A stretch of 49,035 bases of DNA from Planctomycetia bacterium (GTDB taxonomy: Bacteria > Planctomycetota > Planctomycetia > Pirellulales > UBA1268). Below are positions 8,282-16,447 of the stretch, piece by piece. The notes below the pieces were generated by a model. The model made no database searches. It saw only the letters and a program-made list of their open reading frames with translations, and had not been told where the DNA came from. Numbering within the stretch: position 1 is the first letter of the stretch; each line of letters begins with the position of its first letter. A program made the translations under genes and the position numbers. Location: NCBI GenBank assembly GCA_026401035.1, contig JAPLNR010000032.1, positions 1 through 49,035 of the forward strand, written 5' to 3'.

Positions 8282-8565
8282 GATTCAGCCCTCCTTGGCT
8301 GAAGATCTATACGCAGCCGTTCAGGCTCGGTTCATTTCTGCCCACCTTACCCCGCTTGCCACTCGGCGGAGACCGGCCCCGGGCAGCTTCAGAACCAGTT
8401 CGGCAAGCTGTTTCGGTCCTTTGGGCTTGGACCGGTTCTGCAACACAACGTGCTCCGCATCCTCCGCGGCGAAGGCCGCCCCATGCAGTGCCTCGGGCAT
8501 CTCAGCCGGAACGAGTTGGAGCAGCTGTCCGCGCTTCTGGAAAAAGCCCGGCAGAGCCTGCGGCC
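8280..8565 (+). pseudogene. Decayed MarR-family transcriptional regulator
   Basis: Three pieces of a MarR protein are visible on the plus strand in colinear order but not in one frame. The N-terminus (MIQPSLAEDLYAAVQ) is at 8280-8324. In another frame, 8387-8479 encodes the dimerisation/helix-1 segment (FGKLFRSFGLGPVLQHN then VLRILRGEG). Joined directly to it, 8480-8563 encodes the C-terminal helix (QCLGHLSRNELEQLSALL then EKARQS). The winged-helix core of about 80 residues that should lie between them is missing, and there is at least one frameshift. The regulator is therefore dead. In intact relatives such proteins bind short palindromes and respond to aromatic ligands. The assignment rests on recognised family motifs; no alignment was run. 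Confidence 0.65.
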
Positions 8566-9305
8566 CTCGAAGCCGGCCTTCGCAACCAGAAGCAGCCGCA
8601 CGCGTATCGTTGGTGTGGCACTAGATCCGGAGATGCGTCCTGGAGAAGTCCGCCGTCTGATTCCAGATCAGGAATCAACGAGAATTGGCAGATCTCGAGT
8701 TCGGAGAATGCTTCCTGCACCTGTTGGTAGGAATAAATCCGATGCGCATTGAATTGAACCCGCGGCCTTCCGACGGGCACGACAAACAGGAGCGAACCGG
8801 CTGGAGCCACGACCCGCTGCAACTCTCGCATCGCCTTGAGATCACCGTCCGGATCAATGGGATCTCCATAGCGGCCGAGACCGACGTGTTCGACGACGTG
8901 CATGCACGAGAGGGACTCTACTTCGCCATCACCGAACGGCAGGCGCATGAGGTCAGCATGCCGGCTCTGGAGATTCGATAGATTCAGCGCCGCAGGGCGC
9001 AAGTCATAGAACTCCGTGGGGACGAATGCGGACACGATGCCGGCGAAATACAGGCTGGAACCGATGTCCACGTGTTTCCGGGGGCGCGATTGCGCCAACA
9101 CCCTGGCAGCCCAGGCAGTGTGAAACACGTAATGGCGGTCGAATGTGGTAGTCGTCGTTCGATCGTCAAGGCACGGATGCCGGTCGTCCCAGGTCATTTC
9201 GAACCGCGAGCCGGCAGCTTTGGCGGCATCGACAAATCGCTTGTATTCCTCCGCGAATCGGCGGCGACTGGCCTGACGGGCGAACTTCTTCTGCAGAAAT
9301 TTCAT
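8502..9305 (-). CDS. DUF268 family protein, SAM-methyltransferase-like
   Basis: About 267 residues. The central region resembles DUF268 and class I methyltransferases: HVDIGSSLYFAGIVSAF (glycine-rich motif I position), FYDLRPAALNLSNLQSRHAD, LPFGDGEVESLSCMHVVEHV and GDLKAMRELQRVVAPAGSLLF. Such proteins often modify sugars or lipids in surface polysaccharide synthesis, but the substrate here is unknown. The start is taken at ATG 9305 (MKFLQKK); ATG 9341 is an alternative, and neither has a strong ribosome site. A longer reading to 9620 would run through the 3' end of the neighbouring gene. The last ~21 codons run antisense through the MarR remnant and look non-conserved, so the natural C-terminus may have been altered. 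Confidence 0.72.
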   Translation of the reverse strand: MKFLQKKFARQASRRRFAEEYKRFVDAAKAAGSRFEMTWDDRHPCLDDRTTTTTFDRHYVFHTAWAARVLAQSRPRKHVDIGSSLYFAGIVSAFVPTEFYDLRPAALNLSNLQSRHADLMRLPFGDGEVESLSCMHVVEHVGLGRYGDPIDPDGDLKAMRELQRVVAPAGSLLFVVPVGRPRVQFNAHRIYSYQQVQEAFSELEICQFSLIPDLESDGGLLQDASPDLVPHQRYACGCFWLRRPASRAAGSAGLFPEARTAAPTRSG

Positions 9306-9421
9306 ACTCGGCAGCATACCGGAATTGCGCCGCTTTCTCATTGACGAAGCCGCCGATGTCGGTGCCTTAACGCTGTTGATTCCCTGTGTCGGAGCAATAT
9401 TCGCCCCGCGGGCGCGGTCAC

Positions 9422-10366
9422 TCACCGAGCCGGTGTCGGCCACAGCGAAAATCTGACCCGCACGTCGGGGTGCGTCGTGTAGAGCCGCTGGCGGCAGCCG
9501 TCGTGGATGAGCAACGCGCTCGACCGCTTGGGATGCGCGGGATCCACCGGCAGCAGGGGGTTGCCCGCGTACTTCAGCCAGTGCACGAGATCGGTGCTCG
9601 TCGCGATGCAGGTCTGCCACTGGCTGCGGTTTTCCACAGGGCTCGAGTGGTAGTAGGCGTAGTAGCGGCCGGCGTGCCGCACGATCTGGTCGACGGCGAT
9701 TCCGTGCAGATCGTAGGGTTCCGGGCCGCAGGCGAGCACCGGTTCGTCGCTGACGTTGGTGAACGTGCGGAGGTCGCGCGATGTCGCCAGCCAGACGCCG
9801 CGATCCATCCGCTCGTAATAGAGATGCCAGACGCCCCGCTCGAGCCAGACCGCCGGCGTGCCGCGCGGACCATTCGGGATGGGGCTGCCGTCCCTGAGGC
9901 GGATGTCGAGCGGCCCCTCCCGCCGCCAGCCGAGGCGGTCGGTCGACGTGAGCAGGTGGGCGATGTCCTGCTCCCCTTCAGCGAACATGAAATGCCTGCC
10001 GCACCGCTTCACCACGCACATATCCTCGACCCAGGCGTCGGCCACGAGTGGGTTGCGCGGGCTGCGGGTCCAGTTGAGCCCGTCGCGGCTCGAGGCGTAG
10101 CCGAGCCGGCGGAGCGGATCGCGATCGGCATTCGAGCCGGTGTACCAGAGGTGCCACAGGCCGCCGTCCCGCATGATCCAGCCGCGTTCACGGAGGTCCC
10201 GATCCCACGCCCCGGCCCCGCCGCCGGCAAACAGCGGCTCCGCCGATGCCGGGCCGAATTCCACCAGTTCGGGTGGAAACGACGGCGCAGCGGCGGGGCA
10301 GCGGGCCGTCAGGCCAGCCACCACTCCGCACAGCACGACGACTCGCAGCCTGGATGATTGCAGCAT
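9422..10366 (-). CDS. Exported glycoside-hydrolase-like beta-propeller protein (GH43/GH32 type)
   Basis: 314 residues with an N-terminal Sec leader (hydrophobic core at ~8-20, cleavage near CPAAA). The mature part has the repeating signature of five-bladed propeller glycosidases: WIMRDGGLWHLWYTGSN, LGYASSRDGLNWTRSPRNPL, RGTPAVWLERGVWHLYYER, GVWLATSRDLRTFTNVSDEP and CIATSTDLVHWLKYAGNPLL. This architecture is shared by GH43, GH32 and GH130 families acting on plant or algal polysaccharides. The catalytic acid pair cannot be assigned with certainty, so the substrate is open. A possible 47-aa gene ends 19 bases upstream on the same strand. Fold confident, activity inferred. Confidence 0.75.
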   Translation of the reverse strand: MLQSSRLRVVVLCGVVAGLTARCPAAAPSFPPELVEFGPASAEPLFAGGGAGAWDRDLRERGWIMRDGGLWHLWYTGSNADRDPLRRLGYASSRDGLNWTRSPRNPLVADAWVEDMCVVKRCGRHFMFAEGEQDIAHLLTSTDRLGWRREGPLDIRLRDGSPIPNGPRGTPAVWLERGVWHLYYERMDRGVWLATSRDLRTFTNVSDEPVLACGPEPYDLHGIAVDQIVRHAGRYYAYYHSSPVENRSQWQTCIATSTDLVHWLKYAGNPLLPVDPAHPKRSSALLIHDGCRQRLYTTHPDVRVRFSLWPTPAR

Positions 10367-10385
10367 GGCCGCATGATACCCGGCC

Positions 10386-10529
10386 TCAGTCGATCCAGGC
10401 GTGCCGCACGAGCCACATCTTCACGGAGTGCGTCACCACCCTGTAGGCGGCGAGCGTGGCCGCGCGGTGGCTCGTTCCCTCGATACCATGGAGCTCACGG
10501 CAACTGTACGGGACCAACTGTACGGGCAT
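10386..10529 (-). CDS. Possible 47-aa small protein upstream of the propeller gene
   Basis: A minus-strand frame starts at ATG 10529 with GGGAG about 12 bases upstream and ends at TGA 10386, 19 bases before the ATG of the GH43-like gene, which is operon-like spacing. The translation begins MPVQLVPYSCRELHGIEG and ends with THSVKMWLVRHAWID. It is unusually rich in conserved-looking aromatic, His and Trp residues and not Arg-rich like random frames in this genome. The divergent histidine kinase gene begins 36 bases away. No family recognised; it could also be the tail of a lost gene. Confidence 0.45.
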   Translation of the reverse strand: MPVQLVPYSCRELHGIEGTSHRAATLAAYRVVTHSVKMWLVRHAWID

Positions 10530-10564
10530 GGACCCGCTCCCGTTTTCCAGCGACACTTTTTCTC

Positions 10565-11992
10565 ATGGACCGGCCTCCCCACCGCTCATCGCTCACCAGG
10601 CAGTTGGTGCTGCCCGTCGTCATGCTGCTCCTGGCGGCGGTGCTGGCAAACGTCGCCGGCGCGGCCTGGCTGGCGGCCCGACGGTCGGCGGAGGCCGCCC
10701 GCAGACAGCAGGCGCAGGTGGCGGCGGCGCTCGCGGCCTCGCGGGTCGCCCTCTCGATGCCCGTGCTCGACGCGCTGCACCGACTCACCGGCAGCCACTT
10801 CATCGTCTGGAACGAGGCGGCACGGTCGCATGGCATCTCGACGTTCCCGGCCGAGACACTCGCCACACTCGGCGCCGACTCGATCGCCGCGGGCATCGCC
10901 GCCCGGGCGCTCGACGTCGGCGGCCAGCGGCACCAAATCGGGGTAGCCCGGTCGGAGGGCGTGCGGCCCGAAGCCGTGCTCGTGCTCTCGCCGCAGCGTG
11001 CGATCCTCGCCACCACGCTCGAAGGCACCTGGCCCGTACTGGCCGTCGCCGCGGCCACGCTTGCGGTGCTCGTGCCGCTGGGACTGCGCACCACCGGTGT
11101 GCTGGCCAGACGCATTGGCGCCGTCGAGCGGCATGTCGGCCGGATCGCCGAGGGGGAATTCGGCACGCAGCTTGTGGATCCCGCGGGCCGCGCCGGGGCG
11201 GCCGGCGACGAACTCAGCCGGCTCGTCGGCGGCGTCAACCGGATGAGCGCCACGCTTGGAGACCTCCGCGCCTCGCTGGTCGCCGGTGAACGGCAGCGAT
11301 TGCTCGGACAGCTCGCCGCGGGCTTCGCCCACGAACTCCGCAACGCCACGACCGGCGCCCGGCTCGCGATCGACCTGCATCGCCGTCGCTGCCCGCAGGA
11401 GCAGTCGGTCGCGGCGGCGGACGACAGCCTGCAGGTCGCCGTCCGGCAGCTGGCCATTCTCGAAGAGGAGGTCCGCGGCCTGCTCGCGCTCGGCAAGCCG
11501 ACCGAGGCCCTTCGCGGTCTGCTCTCCGTCGACCAGCTCCTCGGCGACGTCCGCGATCTCACCGCTCCGCGCTGTGAGCATGCCGGCGTGCACATGGACT
11601 GCGAGCTCCCGACGGGGCTCACGGTTGTCGGCCGACACGATTCGCTGCGGGCGGCGCTGGTGAATCTCGCGCTCAACGGCATCGACGCGGCCGGACGGGA
11701 CGGCCGGGTGCGGCTCCGCGGCACGGCCACCGGGAATCGCGTGGAACTCGCCGTGGAGGACACCGGCCCCGGCCCCCCGGAAGCGATCCGCGCGGCGTTG
11801 GGCGAACCGTTCGTGACCGGCAAGCCGGAGGGGATCGGCCTGGGGCTCACGGTCGCCAGGGCGGTGGCCGAGGAACATGGCGGCGCGCTCGATTGGGGCC
11901 GGGCCCACGGCCGCACCCGGTTTGCGATCTCGCTGCCGGCGCAGAGACTGGGTGAACTGGCCGCAGCCGCGCCGTCCGGACGGGAATCATGA
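10565..11992 (+). CDS. HAMP-domain sensor histidine kinase
   Basis: 475 residues. Two membrane segments (about 13-36 and 156-174) flank a ~120-residue extracytoplasmic region. A HAMP linker follows (~178-232), then HisKA with acceptor H256 in FAHELRN, and HATPase_c with N-box N371, D399TGPGP and the GIGLGL loop. It should phosphorylate the sigma-54 activator encoded next, whose ATG overlaps this gene's TGA (ATGA). The start is placed at ATG 10565 because the N-terminal transmembrane helix begins there; the frame is open further upstream but has non-protein-like sequence. Ribosome site weak. The long antisense frames across this gene are GC-skew artefacts. Confidence 0.9.
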   Translation: MDRPPHRSSLTRQLVLPVVMLLLAAVLANVAGAAWLAARRSAEAARRQQAQVAAALAASRVALSMPVLDALHRLTGSHFIVWNEAARSHGISTFPAETLATLGADSIAAGIAARALDVGGQRHQIGVARSEGVRPEAVLVLSPQRAILATTLEGTWPVLAVAAATLAVLVPLGLRTTGVLARRIGAVERHVGRIAEGEFGTQLVDPAGRAGAAGDELSRLVGGVNRMSATLGDLRASLVAGERQRLLGQLAAGFAHELRNATTGARLAIDLHRRRCPQEQSVAAADDSLQVAVRQLAILEEEVRGLLALGKPTEALRGLLSVDQLLGDVRDLTAPRCEHAGVHMDCELPTGLTVVGRHDSLRAALVNLALNGIDAAGRDGRVRLRGTATGNRVELAVEDTGPGPPEAIRAALGEPFVTGKPEGIGLGLTVARAVAEEHGGALDWGRAHGRTRFAISLPAQRLGELAAAAPSGRES

Positions 11993-13359
11993 GCCGCATC
12001 CTCATCGTCGAAGACGAACCTGCCATCGGCTGGAGCCTGCGCGAGGTGCTCGCCGACGACGGCCATACGGTGGAACTCGCCGCGAGCGTGGAGGCGGCGC
12101 TCGAGACCTGCGGCCGCTTCAACCCCGATGCGCTGCTGCTCGACGTCCGCCTGCCGGGCCGCGACGGCATCTCGGCCCTGCCGGAGTTTCGCGCGATCGC
12201 GCCGGGGGCGCCCGTGGTCGTGATGACCGCGTTTGGCGACCTCGACACGGCCGTGCGGGCGGTGAAGGCCGGCGCCTTCGACTATCTCGTCAAACCCTTC
12301 GATCTCGACCGCGTTGCGCAGGTGGTGACGCGGGCCCTGGCCGAACGCGAACTGGCCGGGAACCCGGGCCCCGCTGCCACCAAGCCGGCGGTGGCCGTCG
12401 AGCTGCTGGGCGGTTCGCTGCCGATGCAGACGGTTTTCAAGCAGATTTCGCTGGCTGCCGCGACCGATCTGCCCGTCCTCGTCACCGGCGAAACCGGCAC
12501 CGGCAAGGAACTCGCCGCCCGGGCGATTCATGCCCACGGCAGCCGACGCGACCGGCCCCTTGTGACCACGAGCCTGGCGGCGCTCGCGCCGAGCGTCATC
12601 GAGAGCGAGCTCTTTGGCCATGTCCGCGGTGCGTTCACCGGCGCGTCAGCCGACCGCCAGGGACTGTTCGAACTGGCCGCCGGCGGCACGATCCTGCTCG
12701 ACGAGATCGGTGACGCGCCGGCCGACGTGCAGGCAAAGTTGCTGCGCGTGCTCGAACAGCAGGAGATCACTCCGGTCGGTTCATCGACTGCGCGTCCGGT
12801 GAACGTTCGCGTGATCGCGGCGACCAATCGTGATCTGCTCGCGGCCATGGAGGCAGGACACTTCCGCGCCGACCTCTACCACCGGCTGCGGGTGTTCCAC
12901 ATCGAGATGCCCGCGCTTGCCGATCGGATGGAGGACGTGCCGGCGCTGGTGCAGCACTTTCTGGGCGGAGCGGCCGGGGCGTCGCCCGCGTTTCTCGACG
13001 GCGTGCGCCGGCGGCGGTGGCCGGGCAATGTCCGCGAACTGCGGCACGCCATCGACTATGCCACTGCCGTGGCCCGCGGCAGCACGCTCGAACCGGAGCA
13101 CCTGCCGCGGTCACCCGCCCCGACGGCGCCCTCGGGGGCGGCGGCCGATGCCCAGGTCGCAGCGGCCATCCGCACCTGGGTAGAAACAGTCTGGAAACCC
13201 GGGGAGCAGGCGGCCGAGGGGCTCCACGAGCGGCTGCTGCATCTGGTCGAATCCGGTCTCGCCCGGGAAGTGCTCGACCGCGCCGGCGGCAACCGCACTG
13301 CGGCCGCCAAGATCCTCGGACTCGACCGGGCCACACTCCGGTCGCAACTCAACCGGTGA
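11989..13359 (+). CDS. NtrC-family sigma-54-dependent response regulator
   Basis: 456 residues in three domains. The receiver (1-~120) has phosphorylation site D52 (LLLDVRLPG), T80 and K102. The AAA+ sigma-54 interaction domain (~138-370) has Walker A GETGTGKE (167-174), the sigma-54-contact loop GAFTGA (214-219) and Walker B GGTILLDE. The C-terminus is a Fis-type helix-turn-helix ending AGGNRTAAAKILGLDRATLR. It therefore activates RNA polymerase-sigma54 promoters from an upstream enhancer when phosphorylated by the adjacent kinase. All key residues are intact. Targets are not visible; no convincing -24/-12 promoter was found in the window. Confidence 0.95.
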   Translation: MSRILIVEDEPAIGWSLREVLADDGHTVELAASVEAALETCGRFNPDALLLDVRLPGRDGISALPEFRAIAPGAPVVVMTAFGDLDTAVRAVKAGAFDYLVKPFDLDRVAQVVTRALAERELAGNPGPAATKPAVAVELLGGSLPMQTVFKQISLAAATDLPVLVTGETGTGKELAARAIHAHGSRRDRPLVTTSLAALAPSVIESELFGHVRGAFTGASADRQGLFELAAGGTILLDEIGDAPADVQAKLLRVLEQQEITPVGSSTARPVNVRVIAATNRDLLAAMEAGHFRADLYHRLRVFHIEMPALADRMEDVPALVQHFLGGAAGASPAFLDGVRRRRWPGNVRELRHAIDYATAVARGSTLEPEHLPRSPAPTAPSGAAADAQVAAAIRTWVETVWKPGEQAAEGLHERLLHLVESGLAREVLDRAGGNRTAAAKILGLDRATLRSQLNR

Positions 13360-13472
13360 ATCGGCGCTTTCCAGAGCCGCCGCCGTGGGGCCGGCCAGCT
13401 CGGTGACCCCGCTCGCGCCAAACCAGACCGAATGGTTCCATTCAGCCGATGCAGTCCGTAAACTTCGGCCCG

Positions 13473-13491
13473 GGGCCGCGGCTCGCGGCCC
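13473..13491. terminator. Strong GC hairpin after the NtrC-type gene
   Basis: GGGCCGCG (13473-13480), loop GCT, CGCGGCCC (13484-13491), followed by tcttct. It lies between the two-component operon and the yidB-like gene. There is only a weak pyrimidine tract, so this could be a terminator or leader structure. Confidence 0.35.
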
Positions 13492-13526
13492 TCTTCTGGA
13501 TTCAAACCTCGCACGTGGAGATTTTG

Positions 13527-13970
13527 ATGGACATCCTCGGTGAAATTCTCAAGCAGGTTCTTGAAGGCGCCGCTCAGCAACAGCCGGCACCGCAGCGTCA
13601 GCCGCAGCCCCAGCAGCGGGCCCCGCAGGCTCCCGGGCAGCGCGGCCCCCAGGGTATGCCCTCGCCGGACGATCTTGCGGAGATCTTCAAGCAGATCTTC
13701 GGCGGCGGCGAGGCTCAGAAGCTGCCCGAAGTCGTCAAGCAGTTCGAGGAGAAGGGTCTGCGGGACGAGGTCGACTCGTGGGTACGAACCGGCCCCAACA
13801 AGCCGGTCGACCGCCGTCAGATCGAAGACGTGTTTGGGCAGCGTGAACTCGAAGAGATCGCCCGGCAGCGGAACATCGACCGCGATCGGCTTACCGAGGT
13901 GCTCAGCCGCTACATTCCGAAGATCATCGACGAACTGACTCCGTCCGGCCAGATGCAGGCCCGCCGCTAG
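13527..13970 (+). CDS. YidB/DUF937-family protein
   Basis: 147 residues. The N-terminus MDILGEILKQVLEGA is followed by a Gln/Pro-rich low-complexity linker (~20-55). A helical C-terminal domain follows, with IFGGGEAQKLPEVVKQFEEK, DEVDSWVRTGPNKPVDRRQI, ELEEIARQRNIDRDRLTEVL and IPKIIDELTPSGQM. This is the pattern of YidB/DUF937 proteins, small cytoplasmic proteins of unknown function found widely in Proteobacteria and Planctomycetes. The ATG at 13527 is chosen over an upstream ATG (13449) because GTGGAG lies just before it and the family begins here. Monocistronic by spacing. Family good, function unknown. Confidence 0.8.
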   Translation: MDILGEILKQVLEGAAQQQPAPQRQPQPQQRAPQAPGQRGPQGMPSPDDLAEIFKQIFGGGEAQKLPEVVKQFEEKGLRDEVDSWVRTGPNKPVDRRQIEDVFGQRELEEIARQRNIDRDRLTEVLSRYIPKIIDELTPSGQMQARR

Positions 13971-14035
13971 TTGGAAAAAGTCCGCTGCGGCCTGTTCCCC
14001 GCGATCGGCCATGAAGGTGTCGAGCGGGGGGTATA

Positions 14036-14055
14036 CTTGGGGGCTCGTCCCCAAG
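14036..14055. promoter_or_regulatory. Leader hairpin before the alpha/beta hydrolase gene
   Basis: CTTGGGG (14036-14042) and CCCCAAG (14049-14055) form a 7-bp stem with a 6-nt loop. A TATACT box overlaps its left edge (14031-14036). It could be a promoter-overlapping operator or a leader hairpin; function unknown. Confidence 0.3.
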
Positions 14056-14092
14056 CCCCCCCGCCTCGATGCCTTGCGCACGGATTGCCGCG

Positions 14093-15367
14093 ATGAAGCC
14101 CTTGCTGCTGGTGCTCGCGTTTGGATTGACGCTGCTGCAGAGCGGATTGGCGCCGGCTGTCGGGCTCGACTGGTCCGAGATGCAACTGGCCTGGCGCGAG
14201 GATCCCCGGCCGCCGGCCGACGCGCCGTTCGAGGTGGCGGTGCCGCGGGGGCGACGGTCCTCCCGCCGCGCCCAGCGGCGGGTGACGACCCGGCGGATGC
14301 CGCTCGACGGCATCCAGGTCGACGTCGGCAACCGACCGCCTTCCGGGCCGATGGCCCAGCCGGCGACCCCCTGGCTGCGGCAAGAACTGCCCGGGCAGGC
14401 CGCCATTCCCGTCGAAACCACGCTCGGCGAACTGACCACCACGAGTCTGACGCCGGGGGACCTCATATCCCTGCCGCTGCAGGCGTCGCCTGAAAATCCC
14501 GCCGAGCCGATCGTGCATCGCGATCAGCCGTACATGCGGCAGCCTCAGAGCCGGCAGCGGTTCGACATCGTGATCCCGGCGGCATGCGGCAGCGGCCGGC
14601 TGCCGCTGGTGGTCTGGATTCATGGCAACACTTGGCGGGATGGCTCGAAGGCCGACTGTCCGGTGCGCTGGCTCGCCGAGCAGGGCTACGCCGTGGCCAG
14701 CATCGGCTACCGACTCACCGACACGGCCACGTTTCCGGCCCAACTCGACGACTGCCGCGCCGCAGTCGAAGAGATTGTTCGCAATGCTCAGGTCTGGGGA
14801 GTCGACCCCGATCGGATCGCCGTTATAGGGACCGGCGCCGGCGGTCATCTGGCCGCCCTGCTGGGCCTGACGTCCCCCGCCGAGGCGGGCGCGGAATCGG
14901 CTGCCGTCCGGGTCGACGCGGTCTGCGCAATCGCGGCTCCAGCGCATCTGACGACGCTCGGCCCCGCGCACGACCGGCCGTCGTCTCCGGCCAGCCTGCT
15001 CATCGGCGGTCCGCTGCCCGAGTTTCGTGAAGCGGCGCAGCAGGCCAGTCCGCTGGCCCACGTTTCGGCCGATGACCCTCCCTGCCTCGTCATTCACGGT
15101 GAACGCGACGAGCAGGTGCCGATCGACCAGGGCATCCGGCTCGCTGCCGCGCTCAAGGCCGTCGGCGTCGACAGCACACTCCTGCTGCTCGAGAACACCG
15201 GTCACGAGCCGGCGCTCGACCGTGGCTCCCCCGCCGGACAGGCCCTCCTGGAATTCCTCGACCGCACGCTCGGCCCAGGCGTTGCCGCGGATCCTGCCCC
15301 GCAACTCACCGGCAGCACTCCTCCGCATGCAGAGGCACCCAGTGTCGTCGTCCCGGCAGCACGCTGA
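14093..15367 (+). CDS. Exported alpha/beta-hydrolase (BD-FAE/esterase type) lacking the nucleophilic serine
   Basis: About 424 residues. A Sec leader (MKPLLLVLAFGLTLLQSGLA) precedes a low-complexity Arg/Pro-rich region to ~140 and then an alpha/beta-hydrolase domain. That domain has oxyanion segment LVVWIHGNTWRDGSKADCP, LAEQGYAVASIGYRL, the elbow IGTGAGGHLAALLG, the acid loop VIHGERDEQVP and the His loop NTGHEPALD. In this family the elbow is GxSAGG with Ser as nucleophile; here the equivalent residue is Gly (codon GGC, 14834-14836, residue 248). The Asp and His are retained. Either the enzyme is inactive or it uses another mechanism. An upstream ATG (14069) is possible. It overlaps the metallophosphoesterase gene by 41 bases. 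Confidence 0.82.
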   Translation: MKPLLLVLAFGLTLLQSGLAPAVGLDWSEMQLAWREDPRPPADAPFEVAVPRGRRSSRRAQRRVTTRRMPLDGIQVDVGNRPPSGPMAQPATPWLRQELPGQAAIPVETTLGELTTTSLTPGDLISLPLQASPENPAEPIVHRDQPYMRQPQSRQRFDIVIPAACGSGRLPLVVWIHGNTWRDGSKADCPVRWLAEQGYAVASIGYRLTDTATFPAQLDDCRAAVEEIVRNAQVWGVDPDRIAVIGTGAGGHLAALLGLTSPAEAGAESAAVRVDAVCAIAAPAHLTTLGPAHDRPSSPASLLIGGPLPEFREAAQQASPLAHVSADDPPCLVIHGERDEQVPIDQGIRLAAALKAVGVDSTLLLLENTGHEPALDRGSPAGQALLEFLDRTLGPGVAADPAPQLTGSTPPHAEAPSVVVPAAR

Positions 15368-16223
15368 GGGCAGTCGCGGTGCCGCCGGCAGGGGGCTCTC
15401 GCGCCGTGAACTGCTCGCCCGGACTGGCATCCTTGCCGGCGCCGTGCCCCTGGTCGGAGCGGTCGACGGACTGTTTGTCACGCCGGGCTGGCTGACGGCC
15501 AGCAGCCATACGGTCGGCGGCGGCGGACGGCCGGAGCAAGCCACGCTCCGGGTGCTGCAGGTGAGCGATCTGCACCTGCGGACGATCGGGGGCCTCGAGC
15601 AGCGGCTGCTCGCCGCGCTGCACGCTGCCGCGCCGGATGTGATCGCCTTCACCGGCGACGTCATCGACCGCCAGACGGCGCTCCCGCAGCTGGAAATATT
15701 TCTACGGGAGTGCCCCCGGCAGCCCCGGTGCTACGCCATCACCGGCAACTGGGAACACTGGTCGGGCGTCCCCCTGGAGGCGCTCGAAAAACTGTACGAG
15801 CGGCATGGCGTCGAACTGCTCGTGAACCGCTCCGTCGAGTTCGCACAGGATGGTTGCCGTGTGCGGGTGACCGGGCTGGACGACCTGATCGGCGGCAGCC
15901 CCGACGCCGCGGCGGCCCTCCGCGACGCCGCGCCCTGTCCGAACCACGTTGTGCTCGCACACTGCCCCGCGGTTCGCGACGCCGTGCCGCTGCCCGCGGA
16001 ACACCCGGCCGACTTCATGCTGTCCGGCCACACGCACGGCGGCCAGATCGCGCCGCTGGGCATCGTGTTGAAATTGCCCCACGGCAGCGGCGGCTACGTC
16101 TCGGGCTGGTATCGCGACGACGGGCCGGCGCTCTATGTCTCCCGCGGCATCGGCACGTCTCTCGTGCCGATGCGGATCGGTGCGACGCCGGAACTCGCCC
16201 AGTTCAACTGGTCGCTGGGTTGA
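15327..16223 (+). CDS. Tat-exported metallophosphoesterase (YkuE-like)
   Basis: 298 residues. A twin-arginine leader (LSRRELLARTG followed by a hydrophobic stretch, ~24-50) is followed by a calcineurin-like domain. Metal-binding motifs are QVSDLHLRTIGG (DxH), AFTGDVIDRQ (GDxxD), ITGNWEHWSG (GNxE), VLAHCP and SGHTHGGQIAP (GHxH). This arrangement matches the YkuE-type phosphoesterases that act on phospholipid-linked or nucleotide substrates at the membrane. ATG 15327 lies inside the end of the hydrolase gene, implying co-transcription and translational coupling. All predicted metal ligands are present. Substrate unknown. Confidence 0.87.
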   Translation: MQRHPVSSSRQHAEGSRGAAGRGLSRRELLARTGILAGAVPLVGAVDGLFVTPGWLTASSHTVGGGGRPEQATLRVLQVSDLHLRTIGGLEQRLLAALHAAAPDVIAFTGDVIDRQTALPQLEIFLRECPRQPRCYAITGNWEHWSGVPLEALEKLYERHGVELLVNRSVEFAQDGCRVRVTGLDDLIGGSPDAAAALRDAAPCPNHVVLAHCPAVRDAVPLPAEHPADFMLSGHTHGGQIAPLGIVLKLPHGSGGYVSGWYRDDGPALYVSRGIGTSLVPMRIGATPELAQFNWSLG

Positions 16224-16447
16224 GTGACGGCGCATGACGCCTGTTCCGGCGGGCGGCGGCGTCACAGCCGCGCCAGGCCGCACACGGCGCCTTTCTTCTC
16301 CTGCTTGTGCAGTTGACCCGAGAGGTCGTCGATACCTTGTCCTGTCGGCGTGAGGCGGAATGACGGCTGGAAACAGCGGCCCCCCGTCCGCCCGCTCGTT
16401 GTCTCGAGTGTCCGATCACCCTCGCATCACAAGGTTGTCGCCACGCC

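Noticed and set aside
9305..9620. Extended N-terminus of the DUF268 gene to 9620
   Set aside because: It would overlap the end of the propeller gene by ~200 bases, and its translation is not protein-like.
10495..12621. 708-aa open frame antisense to the HAMP kinase and NtrC-type genes
   Set aside because: Ser/Arg/Ala-rich translation with no family features. The plus strand encodes intact, motif-complete proteins, so the antisense frame is a GC-skew effect.
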